A DNA stretch of 64,000 nucleotides from Phyllobacterium sp. T1293 (GTDB lineage Bacteria; Pseudomonadota; Alphaproteobacteria; Rhizobiales; Rhizobiaceae), in the NCBI RefSeq assembly GCF_020731415.2, contig NZ_CP088276.1:186001-250000 (forward strand). Direction: 5' to 3'. Below are positions 8,291-18,075 of this stretch, in pieces. The position numbers and the translations under genes are program-made. The notes beneath the pieces are model-generated. The model ran no database searches. It was not told the origin of the DNA and saw only the letters and a program-made list of their open reading frames with translations. Numbering within the stretch: the first letter of the stretch is position 1; each line of letters opens with the position of its first letter.

Positions 8291-9427
8291 ATGATCGGCA
8301 CGCGATACGTAATTAAATCTGGTGATACATTGTGGTCTATTGCTCGCGACCAGTTAGGTGGCGGTGGGCAGTGGCCGCGGATCTGGCGTTATAACAACCG
8401 ACGTGAAGTGGTTCGCAGTACCGGTCATGGTATACCTGATCCTGATCTCATTCATGCCGGGCGCACCATTCTTATTCCGGTTCTGCCAAGCCAACGACCT
8501 GTGCGGACTGCTGACACGCGAACCGCGCCTGCACATCCGGTATTACCATCAACGCCGCCTGTTCCAACGCCCAAGAGCCCAAGGCATTCATCACCGACCA
8601 CTCCATCACCAGCTACGCCCTCATCGGCTGATGGCGGAAATCTGAAGAGTACGTTGAAAGATATCAAACTGCCGGCGGCTCTCAAATATACATTGAAACA
8701 GCAACAAACGCTTGAGACGCCAACTGCGACGGTTGAGTTCCAGCTGACAGGCGATGTTTTTCTGATGGCCAGCTCAAATGCGGCGCTTAGTTACAACATC
8801 AGTGATCAGAAAAGCGAACTCAAGATGACATCCACGATGCATCACGCTTTCGGTGAACTCGTCAGTGATAACCGTTTCATTTTTGACCCGAAGAAAAATG
8901 AATGCACTGTGCGCTCGATGCTTGTCAGCCAGAGCAATTCACCCGGTGTATCGACTGTCGCCACGGCGGTTGGTTTCGAATTGAGCCCGCTCAATCCAGT
9001 GCCCAAATTGCGCTTTGAACTGAGGCTGCCGAAACTTACCGGCCGCATCAATGGCTTTCTCTATACCGCTGTTGATGTCAAGTTTGTCATCCTCGTCACA
9101 CCAAAGCTCCAGCCGCCGACAGGACCTTCACCGCGCATGTTGCCATTGCCCTCACCGGTTCCGCAGGCCCGACCCGAATCCGGCACGAACTGGGGGAAAG
9201 TGGTCGGAGTTGGTCTGATCACTGCAGCCGGAGTGATTGTCGTGGCCACGGTTGTAGAGGATTTCTTTACAGCTGGCGCAGGCGTCGCCGATGATCCAGC
9301 TTCATTTGCCGCCGCCGCTGCTTTATTTACGCGTGGTCTGGCTGGGTTTTCCCGAGCAACAGCCGTGCTTCCAGCCGTGGCACCCGCCAGCTTTGTGATG
9401 CGCAACTCCTTTGAGCTTGCGCATTGA
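8291..9427 (+). CDS. LysM-domain protein at the edge of the T6SS island
   Basis: A 378-residue protein. A LysM peptidoglycan-binding domain is at residues 5 to about 60 (YVIKSGDTLWSIARDQLGGG and a closing DLIHAGRTILIPV). A Pro/Ser/Thr-rich linker follows (about 62-120), then an unassigned beta-rich region (120-270), then a hydrophobic stretch near 298-315 that could span the membrane. No signal peptide is visible. GGGGGGA lies six bases before the ATG. It overlaps the next gene by TTGA and points towards the end of the minus-strand T6SS block. I do not know the function; binding of cell wall during secretion is plausible but inferred. Confidence 0.75.
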   Translation: MIGTRYVIKSGDTLWSIARDQLGGGGQWPRIWRYNNRREVVRSTGHGIPDPDLIHAGRTILIPVLPSQRPVRTADTRTAPAHPVLPSTPPVPTPKSPRHSSPTTPSPATPSSADGGNLKSTLKDIKLPAALKYTLKQQQTLETPTATVEFQLTGDVFLMASSNAALSYNISDQKSELKMTSTMHHAFGELVSDNRFIFDPKKNECTVRSMLVSQSNSPGVSTVATAVGFELSPLNPVPKLRFELRLPKLTGRINGFLYTAVDVKFVILVTPKLQPPTGPSPRMLPLPSPVPQARPESGTNWGKVVGVGLITAAGVIVVATVVEDFFTAGAGVADDPASFAAAAALFTRGLAGFSRATAVLPAVAPASFVMRNSFELAH

Positions 9428-10242
9428 GACTCTCGCGCCGTGTCGTTCTGGTCGCCGCTTTGGCGATGGCGGGTGGTGGGTTCTATCTGCTCAACCGGCC
9501 GACCGGCGGCGAGAATGATGATCTTGAAGGTCTTGCACGCAAGCTTGGCGAGCAGCAGGGATTGACCATTGGTTTTGGTGATCCCAAGACCTTTTTTATG
9601 CCTCCCTATGTTGCTGCCGATGCGCAGATAGAGGGTGTTGCCTTTGAACCCGTTGATCGCGCTATGGTCACTGCGTCATTGAAAGGCATTGCCAAGGCTT
9701 TTGACGCCTATCCGGAAAAGTGCCTTGGCCGGATTATCAAGGCGATTTTTATTGCCGGAAAGATTGTTATCAACGGTGCGGAGGTCGGCGGTACCTATGG
9801 CCAGGACTGGATATTCGTCGCATCGCCGCGCAATCGTCCTGATGAATCGCGCCAGCTTACCGCCGAACTCGATGTCCATCACGAGACAAGCTCGTTCGTG
9901 TGGTGGCGAAATTCGCCGCTTCAGGCTGCTTTCAAGGCACAGGAGCCAGCCGATTGGCGATTTGAGACCGATGCGGCTGATCAGGTTTCGCGCGGTCAGG
10001 GCGCTAATCCACCCATAGAAACAGGCTTCTTGTCGGCTTACGGGGCGACAACGGCAGAGAACGATTTCAATACCTATGCGGAGGTCATTTTTTCTGATCC
10101 CGCGCGCATGAAGGATATGGCCAGTAAAGTGCCTTTGGTCGCGAAAAAGCTCAATCTTGTCCTCAGGGCGTATATGGAAATTGATCCGCGCCTTCACGAG
10201 ACCTTTTCAAGGATGGGCTTGCTTGCGATAGCGGCTGGCTAG
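9424..10242 (+). CDS. Exported protein with zincin-like motifs
   Basis: A 272-residue protein that probably starts at a TTG overlapping the LysM stop (TTGA). The N-terminus, MRLSRRVVLVAALAMAGGG, is a signal or anchor helix. DVHHETSS (H152, H153, E154) and later FLSAYGATTAENDFNTYAE (D214, E220) resemble the zinc-binding helix and third-ligand region of putative zinc metallopeptidases (zincin fold), but the second His of HExxH is Ser here. It could be a variant or inactive metallopeptidase; this is inference from motifs. It faces the tagF/pppA gene across 59 bases. Confidence 0.6.
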   Translation: MRLSRRVVLVAALAMAGGGFYLLNRPTGGENDDLEGLARKLGEQQGLTIGFGDPKTFFMPPYVAADAQIEGVAFEPVDRAMVTASLKGIAKAFDAYPEKCLGRIIKAIFIAGKIVINGAEVGGTYGQDWIFVASPRNRPDESRQLTAELDVHHETSSFVWWRNSPLQAAFKAQEPADWRFETDAADQVSRGQGANPPIETGFLSAYGATTAENDFNTYAEVIFSDPARMKDMASKVPLVAKKLNLVLRAYMEIDPRLHETFSRMGLLAIAAG

Positions 10243-10301
10243 CAAGCGCATGTGACGTGCAAATGATCCGGTTCTTATAACTCGGTGATCCATGCGATAC
10301 T

Positions 10302-11699
10302 CTAATCGACTGCCATGGCAACAACCGTGAGATTATCGTCGGCGCCGTTGATCAGGCTGTCGTCAACGAGCCTGTCAATGATAGCCTCAACTCGATTGGT
10401 GCTGAAAAAGCTTGCAACACTGTTTTCGAGCACCGCCTGCGCAATATTTGCTGTCATGAGAAGAAAGCGGTCTCCGGGTTCAAGGTCGCCTGTGATCATG
10501 ACCGATGTTGCACGCAATTGCAGTTTGAGTGTCGAGCTGGAGCGCTTGCTGAGGGCGGTGTCCGTCAGTTCCGTAAACTTACCATCCCGCAGCAAGAGGC
10601 AATGTACGTTTCCCTGTACAAGCAGGCCGAACCTGTTCTGACGGAAGACAAGGCTTAGCGAACCAGCCTGTAATGCAAGCCCCGCAACGGCAATGTCGAG
10701 GCGCTCCGTCAAGGCCCGCTTGGCTCCTTCAAGGCGCTCCGCCAAAAGCTCAAGTGCATCTTCGACATTGTCGGGCAAAGGGATACTGTCGAGCGAGGCG
10801 AGCAGAAAGCGCGAAATGGTGGCGCTGCGGCTCAGGCCAAATGTGCCGTCAGCGACGGATATGAGACCCTTATCCAGTTTGAAGACAAAACTCTCCGTGT
10901 TTTGCTCGGCAAGCGTGCCACGATGGGAGCGACCAGCTACAGAAATATTCCCAACGGTTTGGGCTTCGGAAAACATGCCGTTATTATGCAGGGACTGGCC
11001 GCTTTGCCGTGCCCGGGCAAATTCATCATTGAAAGCAGATGATGCCGTGTCGTCCTTGAAGAACGATGCGAAAGCCGTCACGGCAGGCCAACCGGGGTAT
11101 AAAGACATACCCGGCTTGCGGCGATCCGACCCCGATGTCCACCACACCGATTGCGGTTTTGATTTTCTGCCAGCCAAAGCCGCCGCCAAGGGCGCAAAGG
11201 CTCCCGTGTCTGCTGACGATTCACCCAGTGGGTTCAGGTTTGCAGGAAGAACCTCAAGATCAAACGCTTTCTTTGCCAGTTGATGATCAAAATAATCGAT
11301 ATCAAATTCGTCTTCCAGAACACTCAGTAAAACGTCTTCCAGCGAGTGCAGCCATTCATCGGCGCGAGCAATGGACACAACAGAAAGGGGAAAGTCCGGT
11401 ATCTGAGCGGCAACAAGAAAAGGGAAATAGCGCCCGGCCTTGTCAACACTCGGGATCATCATGCCGACAACGGGGTAAGGGCCGCAAATGCTGGCTTCAA
11501 GGTAGAAACGCCAGATCGGAGCGTTGAGATAGAGGTCCATCCACTCATCCGCCAACATCTCGCGACTCGATTGAAGCGCGGGTTGCAGCCATTGATCAAG
11601 TTGCAAGCGTACATCCCGGTCAAGCCGCCGGCTGATGAAGTCCCCTTTGGACGGCACCTTGCCGAAATAACCGGCCAGAACCGTATCTCTTGCTTGCAT
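10302..11699 (-). CDS. tagF: TagF-PppA fusion: T6SS accessory protein with degenerate PP2C domain
   Basis: A 465-residue fusion. Residues 1 to about 200 are TagF/ImpM (AGYFGKVPSKGDF and a later VDKAGRYFP), an accessory and often negative regulator of type VI secretion. The last 220 residues have PP2C topology: R-G-x10-N-T-E-S, ADGTFG, and a final ADDNLTVV. Compared with active PP2C enzymes, NED has become NTE, DGMGGH has become DGTFGL, and the SDG motif is replaced by MTAN, so phosphatase activity is doubtful. TagF-PppA fusions are known in Agrobacterium. ATG 11699 is favoured because GGAAGGG sits nine bases upstream; ATG 11708 is the alternative. Last gene of the tagH-to-tagF block. Confidence 0.85.
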   Translation of the reverse strand: MQARDTVLAGYFGKVPSKGDFISRRLDRDVRLQLDQWLQPALQSSREMLADEWMDLYLNAPIWRFYLEASICGPYPVVGMMIPSVDKAGRYFPFLVAAQIPDFPLSVVSIARADEWLHSLEDVLLSVLEDEFDIDYFDHQLAKKAFDLEVLPANLNPLGESSADTGAFAPLAAALAGRKSKPQSVWWTSGSDRRKPGMSLYPGWPAVTAFASFFKDDTASSAFNDEFARARQSGQSLHNNGMFSEAQTVGNISVAGRSHRGTLAEQNTESFVFKLDKGLISVADGTFGLSRSATISRFLLASLDSIPLPDNVEDALELLAERLEGAKRALTERLDIAVAGLALQAGSLSLVFRQNRFGLLVQGNVHCLLLRDGKFTELTDTALSKRSSSTLKLQLRATSVMITGDLEPGDRFLLMTANIAQAVLENSVASFFSTNRVEAIIDRLVDDSLINGADDNLTVVAMAVD

Positions 11700-11761
11700 C
11701 GGGTTCATCCCTTCCGGTCACATGCCCAACGGTCACGGATGCCATCCTGCTGCTTCATGCC

Positions 11762-14700
11762 TTAAAGCCCTTCAGGGCAGCGGAACGAGCGCAATGCCTT
11801 CAAAGCGAACGGATTGAGCACGGAACCAACCCGAACGTCAAAGCTTGCGGTACGGCTGCCCATGCGGAACGAGGCAGTAAACTGATCCTCACTCGATACT
11901 TTCTTCTGGGCAAGGTCGAACAGCCGGAACATCGCCCAAGGTCCCGTCTTGCTGACGCTTGAATTTGGGCCCGGTGGATTGAAGGCGATGCGGGCGGAAC
12001 GATTGCCTTGGCCGGGCCATTTGAATGATTTGGTCTGGACTGGTCCGTGATCATAATTGATCGCTTCCCCGTTGATATCGAGCGCTACAGAGGTCGAATT
12101 GCTGTCGAGATCATTGGGTGTGATATCAAGATCAAGGCTAAGGTCGTTGCCGCCTTTTGAGAAAAAAGCCGTCTGAATGGTTTGGGCATTCTCAAACTGC
12201 ACAAGGGCGTCGCTCGCAATCGCTTCAGCACCATTCATACCGACCAGACGCCACGGTGTTTGCGAAACATCGACAAATGGCTTGAGCTGAAACTGGAAGA
12301 ACGTTGCAAAATCACCAGACGGGCTAAACATCCGGATAAAGTCATTGATGGCAACGTCATTATTGGCATTCGGGTCGAATGGATACCGTCCTGCAATGGC
12401 GAGCTTGCAGAAGCGTCCGCTGTTGCTTTGCCACAAATCAGAAATGGACCGTCGTGCTCCCGTTGCAGACAACCGGGCGATGTCGGTGGCAAGACGTCCG
12501 ATCCAACGGCTGACCGGCTCGGGCAAACGTTGTGCCTGTGTCACCAGCATCTGGTTGGCTGACACCAGCTTGCTTTCGACACCAAAAATCGTGTTGACCT
12601 CACCCGCATTGGTGGCAGCGCGGCTAAGTTGCAGCGACAATTCCTCAAGAACGGGCGAAAGATCAGTAAACTGGGACTTCTGCCCTTCCGGAGGCTGCAG
12701 GGATTTGCGCAGCGCGGCATAAGGGTCAAGCATTGTGGTCTCAAAGCCATCAGTCAAAGCCTGCATGGATTGAACGCGCTCTGCATTCGCCTTCGCCAGT
12801 TCCTCGGCTGCCTTGCGTTGCGCCTCGTCCACTTCGCCTTCCTTTGGGGTGGGTTTGGCGGCCGCCGCTGGCGCGGAGAACTGCTGGGGGTCCAGATTGG
12901 TAGCCTCGGCAACGGCAGTTGCAAAGGTCCGCAGTGGATTATCAGCCGACGCCAGGATTCGGACAATGTCGGCAGCCTGAATGAGATCAGGAGCTGGACG
13001 TATGCCCATGTCATTCAGCAGCGCGGCCCATCGTTGGCGATTGGCATTGAAGTATATGCGTAGAACATCGGTCTTCAGATTATCGCTGGATTCCGCCTGC
13101 GCCTTGTCTTCACCGATGACCCAGCCCTCCTGTGCAAACTGTTCCGACATGTGGGCCAGGCGAGGCAGGAAATAGTTGAAATAGCCGTCCCGGGTGAAAA
13201 CTCCCGGTATGCCTTGGCGAAGGTCTGTACCGCTCTCGCGGGCAAACAGGAGTTCCGCACCCGAGCCCGCTTTGTCTATAGGTCGCCACTCCGGTAATGC
13301 CATGGCATCCGGAGAGGTGAGCAGCAGTTCGAAGAGTTGCTGCGAGCGCGGAATGGCATTGATTTTTGCGCGTGCCTTCTTGATGAGATTGTCGTCAAGG
13401 CTCACCGTAATCAATGGCCGGGACAGGAGCGCACGGCTGTGTGCAAGCAGGCTTTCCCGTGCCTGCGCGCGCCCCGCTCCGGGCAAGGAAGCATCGAAGT
13501 TTGCCTTTAAGGTTTGCGCGGCAAACTGCTCGTCCAGCGGTCCGAGACCACCAAGCATCGCATAGAGCTTAAGCGTATCATAAAGCTGTCCGGTCGTGAT
13601 CTGGGGATCATTCATCCGGTTCTGCAGGTGGACAAGCAGGCGAGGGAGAAGAAAACCGTTCAGCGCCCGGGCATAGGTCGCCTGCATGCTTTCACTCAGC
13701 TTGGCTTCCTGATCCGTGCCGAAGTGATACCAGCGGCTTTTACCGGCAATGTCGTCGGTAATGGCACTGCGCAATGTATTGAGCGGCGAGAGTATCCGGT
13801 TCAGATCATCGGTTGTGATGTCCTCGATGGCAATCGAGGTGGCTTCACGGTTATAGGAGGCGATACGTTCATTGACCGCGCTCATCGTGCTCTGATTGGT
13901 GAAATAGGCATGGGACCAGCCTGCAAAAAGCCCACCGGCAATGATCAATGGCACAAGATAGAATATGGTGGACATGATGCGCTTGCGGCGCTGCACCTTG
14001 ATATCGGTGGTAACGAGATTGGCTTCGCCAAACACCACTTCATTGAACAATCGCGACAGGAAGAATGCCTTTTGCGAGACTGTGCCAGTCGTGTTGGGTT
14101 CCTGCAAAAACGAGAAACGTTCGGATGTCGAACGCCCGACCTTGTCATAGACAGCGCCGGTCTGTGTGGCCGAGACGAAATAGACGCCGCGCAGAAGTGG
14201 CGCGCTGACCAGTTTCGAACTTGCGGTAAGCTCGCCGATCTGCTCGACGAGAACGCTCTTGATTGACGCAAATTGTGCGGGGAATCTGAACACGCTGCTG
14301 CGTCGGAGATCATCAGGTTCCTGCTGCATGCGCTCGAGGAGTATGCGGTGCATGCGTTCAAGAAGAAGATCGACCTCGCCGGAAAAAGCTTCGGCAATCT
14401 TGCCCTTTGACTGGCTGACACCGAGAGGGAACGTAACACCAAGAACCTGTTCACGATCGAACTTGTTGAAGTTGTCGAAAAATTCGCCGAAACCGGCAAG
14501 CATATCCACCTTGGTGAAGATCAGATAGACGGGCAGCCTCACCTTCAGATTGTCTTCCAGATCACGCAGGCGCTGCTTGATGATTCTGATTTCCTTGAAG
14601 CGGGCCTGAGCGCTCTGGGTCAGTATGTCTTCCATACTGATAGTCACCAGCACGCCATTGATCGGCTTCAAAGGTCGGTGCCGTTTGAGCAGGCCAAGGA

Positions 14701-15340
14701 AACTCTGCCACGCGGTGCTGTCGACAGTAACGTCACTGTCCTGCGTCGTGTAGCGGCCCGCCGTGTCGATCAAAACGGCTTCATCGGTAAACCACCAGTC
14801 GCAACTGCGGGTACCGCCGACGCCACGAATGCTGTGTTCGTCCATCTCTTCAGCGAAGGGGAACGACAGTCCTGAATTGACGAGAGCAGTTGTCTTTCCG
14901 GAGCCAGGCGCGCCGATGATCATATACCAGGGAAAATCATAGATATAGCCGAATCGCTTTTTGCTAATCGACTTCAAGCGCAGGAGCGCGTCCTTCAGGC
15001 GCTGCCTGAGAAGTGCAACTTCTTCCTTTGCCTCTGTTTCGGAGTCGGTGCCATCCTCGGCCACCGCATCGATCATTGCAGCTTCGGCACGGCGGCGGCG
15101 GACCGCCGAAACAATTGCATAGATCAGCCAGACAAGAACAACCACACCAATTGCGATGATGCGGTTGTACTGCGACTCAAGCGGACGCCATTTGCCAAAG
15201 GCGATGCTGTCGCCATAGAACCAGATCATCACGGCGATAGCGACGACCCAGATCAATGACCAGAACCGGCCGCCCTTCAGGAAGCCCAGATAGCTCTCAA
15301 TGTAGGAGCGGATCGTATAGATCCAGTTGAGGATATTCAC
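11762..15340 (-). CDS. tssM: TssM (IcmF-like) T6SS membrane complex protein
   Basis: A 1192-residue inner-membrane protein that, with TssL and TssJ, forms the trans-envelope complex of type VI secretion. Membrane helices are near residues 27-42 and 61-79, followed by a cytoplasmic NTPase domain with Walker A GAPGSGKT at 143-150. A third helix is near 455-475, then a long periplasmic part. The full length and intact Walker A match ImpL of Agrobacterium. It starts at a GTG that overlaps the tssL stop (GTGA), so translation is probably coupled. Confidence 0.95.
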   Translation of the reverse strand: MNILNWIYTIRSYIESYLGFLKGGRFWSLIWVVAIAVMIWFYGDSIAFGKWRPLESQYNRIIAIGVVVLVWLIYAIVSAVRRRRAEAAMIDAVAEDGTDSETEAKEEVALLRQRLKDALLRLKSISKKRFGYIYDFPWYMIIGAPGSGKTTALVNSGLSFPFAEEMDEHSIRGVGGTRSCDWWFTDEAVLIDTAGRYTTQDSDVTVDSTAWQSFLGLLKRHRPLKPINGVLVTISMEDILTQSAQARFKEIRIIKQRLRDLEDNLKVRLPVYLIFTKVDMLAGFGEFFDNFNKFDREQVLGVTFPLGVSQSKGKIAEAFSGEVDLLLERMHRILLERMQQEPDDLRRSSVFRFPAQFASIKSVLVEQIGELTASSKLVSAPLLRGVYFVSATQTGAVYDKVGRSTSERFSFLQEPNTTGTVSQKAFFLSRLFNEVVFGEANLVTTDIKVQRRKRIMSTIFYLVPLIIAGGLFAGWSHAYFTNQSTMSAVNERIASYNREATSIAIEDITTDDLNRILSPLNTLRSAITDDIAGKSRWYHFGTDQEAKLSESMQATYARALNGFLLPRLLVHLQNRMNDPQITTGQLYDTLKLYAMLGGLGPLDEQFAAQTLKANFDASLPGAGRAQARESLLAHSRALLSRPLITVSLDDNLIKKARAKINAIPRSQQLFELLLTSPDAMALPEWRPIDKAGSGAELLFARESGTDLRQGIPGVFTRDGYFNYFLPRLAHMSEQFAQEGWVIGEDKAQAESSDNLKTDVLRIYFNANRQRWAALLNDMGIRPAPDLIQAADIVRILASADNPLRTFATAVAEATNLDPQQFSAPAAAAKPTPKEGEVDEAQRKAAEELAKANAERVQSMQALTDGFETTMLDPYAALRKSLQPPEGQKSQFTDLSPVLEELSLQLSRAATNAGEVNTIFGVESKLVSANQMLVTQAQRLPEPVSRWIGRLATDIARLSATGARRSISDLWQSNSGRFCKLAIAGRYPFDPNANNDVAINDFIRMFSPSGDFATFFQFQLKPFVDVSQTPWRLVGMNGAEAIASDALVQFENAQTIQTAFFSKGGNDLSLDLDITPNDLDSNSTSVALDINGEAINYDHGPVQTKSFKWPGQGNRSARIAFNPPGPNSSVSKTGPWAMFRLFDLAQKKVSSEDQFTASFRMGSRTASFDVRVGSVLNPFALKALRSFRCPEGL

Positions 15341-16716
15341 TGTTGATTGCCTGCGCCGGTTGTCGTGTCTTTTTCAGACCGCGGATTTGCGGTGACTATA
15401 ATCTCTGTTCGCCTGTTCGCGGTCTGGCCCTCTTCCGTGTCGTTGGTGTCTATGGGTTCGGATTCGCCGCGCCCCTCGAAACGAATCTGGTTATCAGGCA
15501 CGTAATTGCCGATAATGGTGGCTACCGATTGGGCACGAGCCCGGGAGAGATCATAGTTCGATGGAAAGCGTACCCCGCGGATCGGACGATTGTCGGTATG
15601 ACCTACAACAAGCGCAGAGAATTTTTCGTCAGCGATGGCGCGGCCAATCCGATCAATCAGGCCCTGGAATTGCGGGTTGACGTCCGCGCTTGCCGACGCG
15701 AAGAAACCGGTGTTGCGGAACCGCACAAGCACGCGATTTCCGTCTCGCGCTGTGGTTAACAGGCCGCGATCCACTTCCGGCTGGAGGAACGTGAGGAAGT
15801 CGCGCAGCCTGTCCACCTGTTCGACCGGTTGCGGTGCGGGTTGCTCAACCTTGATTGATGGATTGCCTTGCGGCGGAGCGGCGGCCATCGCAATCATAAT
15901 GCCGTCCGACTCCGTATTGAGAAGGCGCAGGATGCCCACATAGCCGAAGGCGCAAAGAAGAACGAGCATTCCCAGCAATGCCGGATAAAGGTTCTTGAAC
16001 CGCGCCTTGGAGAAACGCGCATTGATACCACGCCAATGCGGCGACACTTCCCGTTCAATGTCACCCATGGATGACTGGAGCGTACGATAGAGACTATCCC
16101 TTATCTGCGAGAGTTCGAGAGCGCCGCGGGCACTGACGCGCAGCCTGCCTTTGAAACCAAGAGATAGGCAAAGATAGAGCAACAGCAGGATATCGCGGTT
16201 GCGACCCGGGTCCTTGTGAAAATGCTCAAGCAGCTCGAAAAAGCGCTCACCGCCCTGAACGTCGCGGTGAAATGTCGAGACAATACTGTTGCTCGCCCAA
16301 TTGCTGGCGCCGCCCCAGCGTGTGCTCAGAACGACGTCATCAATGGTCGCGCAGAGAGCGTAGTGCGCCACGCGGGCATGTTGTGTGTCCACATTGGCAT
16401 TTGCGACCTTACGCTCGTAAGCCCGCATTTCGTCGATCACGGCCGTGCGAAGCTGTTCGGCATCGGGCTCTGCATGAAGTCCGCGAAGGTGGTAAAGCAA
16501 GTTGAGTTGCGGGCGAGCGGCGGCGACAAGAAATGGCAACCCTTTCGGGCTGGTATCAATTGTATCGACGCCGCCTTCACGCAGTGCTGACTGGAGTGTC
16601 GTTGTTTCGTTGCCGTCAGCATCGCTAGAGCCAGCCTGCGCCGCGCGTCCACGCTCACCGCCCGGCTTGGGTTTGATGATCGTTGGCTCACTGCGCCAGA
16701 ATTTATCGTCGCTCAT
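15337..16716 (-). CDS. tssL: TssL (DotU) with C-terminal OmpA domain
   Basis: A 459-residue protein: a charged N-terminus, a DotU-type domain (about 70-265), one membrane helix (about 267-290, PALLGMLVLLCAFGYVG) and a C-terminal OmpA-like peptidoglycan-binding domain with VGHTDNRP and a typical SNYDLSRARA. This extended form of TssL anchors the secretion complex to the cell wall, while shorter homologues lack the OmpA part. It overlaps tssM by four bases and starts four bases after the tssK stop. Start ATG 16716. Confidence 0.95.
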   Translation of the reverse strand: MSDDKFWRSEPTIIKPKPGGERGRAAQAGSSDADGNETTTLQSALREGGVDTIDTSPKGLPFLVAAARPQLNLLYHLRGLHAEPDAEQLRTAVIDEMRAYERKVANANVDTQHARVAHYALCATIDDVVLSTRWGGASNWASNSIVSTFHRDVQGGERFFELLEHFHKDPGRNRDILLLLYLCLSLGFKGRLRVSARGALELSQIRDSLYRTLQSSMGDIEREVSPHWRGINARFSKARFKNLYPALLGMLVLLCAFGYVGILRLLNTESDGIMIAMAAAPPQGNPSIKVEQPAPQPVEQVDRLRDFLTFLQPEVDRGLLTTARDGNRVLVRFRNTGFFASASADVNPQFQGLIDRIGRAIADEKFSALVVGHTDNRPIRGVRFPSNYDLSRARAQSVATIIGNYVPDNQIRFEGRGESEPIDTNDTEEGQTANRRTEIIVTANPRSEKDTTTGAGNQQ

Positions 16717-16720
16717 GGCA

Positions 16721-18057
16721 TCACGACTTTATTGCCCAGAGTTCAAATTCAATGGCCGGAAAATCACCGGCAAGATGCATGGCGATAGCGCCCGACGTGC
16801 TGAGTTGCTTCCACAAGGCGCCATCACGGTCGAGTTCGAAATAGCTTGTTCCGGGACGATAAGGCAATTGACGCGGTGCAACCGGCAGCGGGCGAACCGC
16901 TATACCCGGCAGGGCGACATTGACGAGTTCTGCGATCCGTTCAACCGGGCCGACCTTGATCTGCCGGGGCAGGGTGCTGCGCAGAGCCTCCGATGGCATG
17001 TCACAACGCACCGCCAATACGAAGCCGCTACCAACCAGAAGACTGCGATCGGTGATCGTACCGACCCGCACGCCATGCTTACGCTCGTCGAGAGGAATTT
17101 CGATTGCAGACCGTTCCAGAACAGAGGAAAGCGATTCACGTAGATCAAACAAAACCGGATCAAATGAACCGTGCAGGTCGAGATGGCGGTATCCCGGAAA
17201 CACCGATCCGCGACGCCGCTCTTTGGTGAATGTTGAAAGCTCACCTGCAAGCTGTGCGCACAGCACATAGAGTGTTTCGGGATGCAGGGAACTCAAATTC
17301 TCGCGATGGTGGCGAAAGACTGCCTCGTTTCGGTTAAGCACCTGAAGAAACTGGAAATCCGAGACTTCAGCGGTCCCGCGGATTGATGGATCGCCCATGC
17401 GGTCGGCGATTGCTTCCGCCCTGTGGGACATAATGCCCAGAAGCTCGGTAACGATATTCTCAAGCTGAAGCTGCGCTGCGCAATTGATCGATGGTGCGAT
17501 AAAGGTGTCGTCAAGCACAACCGATTGATCCTGCCGGACCTCGACGATCCGCGCGACAGCGATACGGTCGTATCCAGCCAGTTCTTCATCGGACAAAAGA
17601 AAACTCAAACGAAAACGACCGACGTCCAGAAGCGCCGCAATGGAGCTGCCCTCATTGGTGTCCTGCACCTCATATTTCTGGCGCGCATAACGGACACTGC
17701 GTCCGGGGGCGGTTTCACCGCCAATTTCAGCAAGCCCCGGTTGCTGCATCGGCAGGCAAAGATAGACGAAAACATTCTTCGTGCCTTCCTCCAGTCTCAA
17801 TGCCGGGGAAGGTCTACGGGGCCGGGCGCTTCGAACACGCTTCCATCGGGCATGACGCCGCGCACGCTCGACAGCGCGAACATTCCATTGCCGAGAAGCT
17901 GCTCATTGATCGTGATGCGCGAAATACCCCAGGGGAATTTGACGAGTTCACGAACGACCGATTTGACAAGCCTTTCAGTCCAGCGGTCCTGCTGTTGAAA
18001 ATGCTGTACCCGAAGGAACATGCCTTCCGACCAGACGACGCGATTGTCATGTTCCAT
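16721..18057 (-). pseudogene. tssK: TssK baseplate protein, split by an apparent one-base frameshift
   Basis: TssK links the T6SS baseplate to the membrane complex. The gene is in two frames. Bases 18057-17797 encode 86 residues (VVWSEGMFLRVQHFQQQDRW through GPVDLPRH), then stop. Bases 17800-16721 encode 359 residues beginning LRLEEGTKNVFVYLCLP. Together they give about 445 residues, the normal TssK length. Adding one C to the CCCC run (plus-strand 17805-17808) would join them as LPPALRLEEG, as expected of the family. The break could be a true mutation, a sequencing error, or a reinitiation arrangement (the stop and a TTG overlap as TTGA). tssJ is upstream and tssL downstream. Confidence 0.85.
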
Positions 18058-18075
18058 CGATAAACACCGTACTGG

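Noticed and set aside
8291..9427. LysM protein as a VgrG-like spike or tip protein
   Set aside because: No gp27/gp5 or PAAR-type sequence is seen; only the LysM part can be named.
13514..14266. Plus-strand open frame of 250 codons within tssM
   Set aside because: It lies wholly inside the well-supported tssM gene on the other strand and has no recognisable motif; it is a shadow frame.
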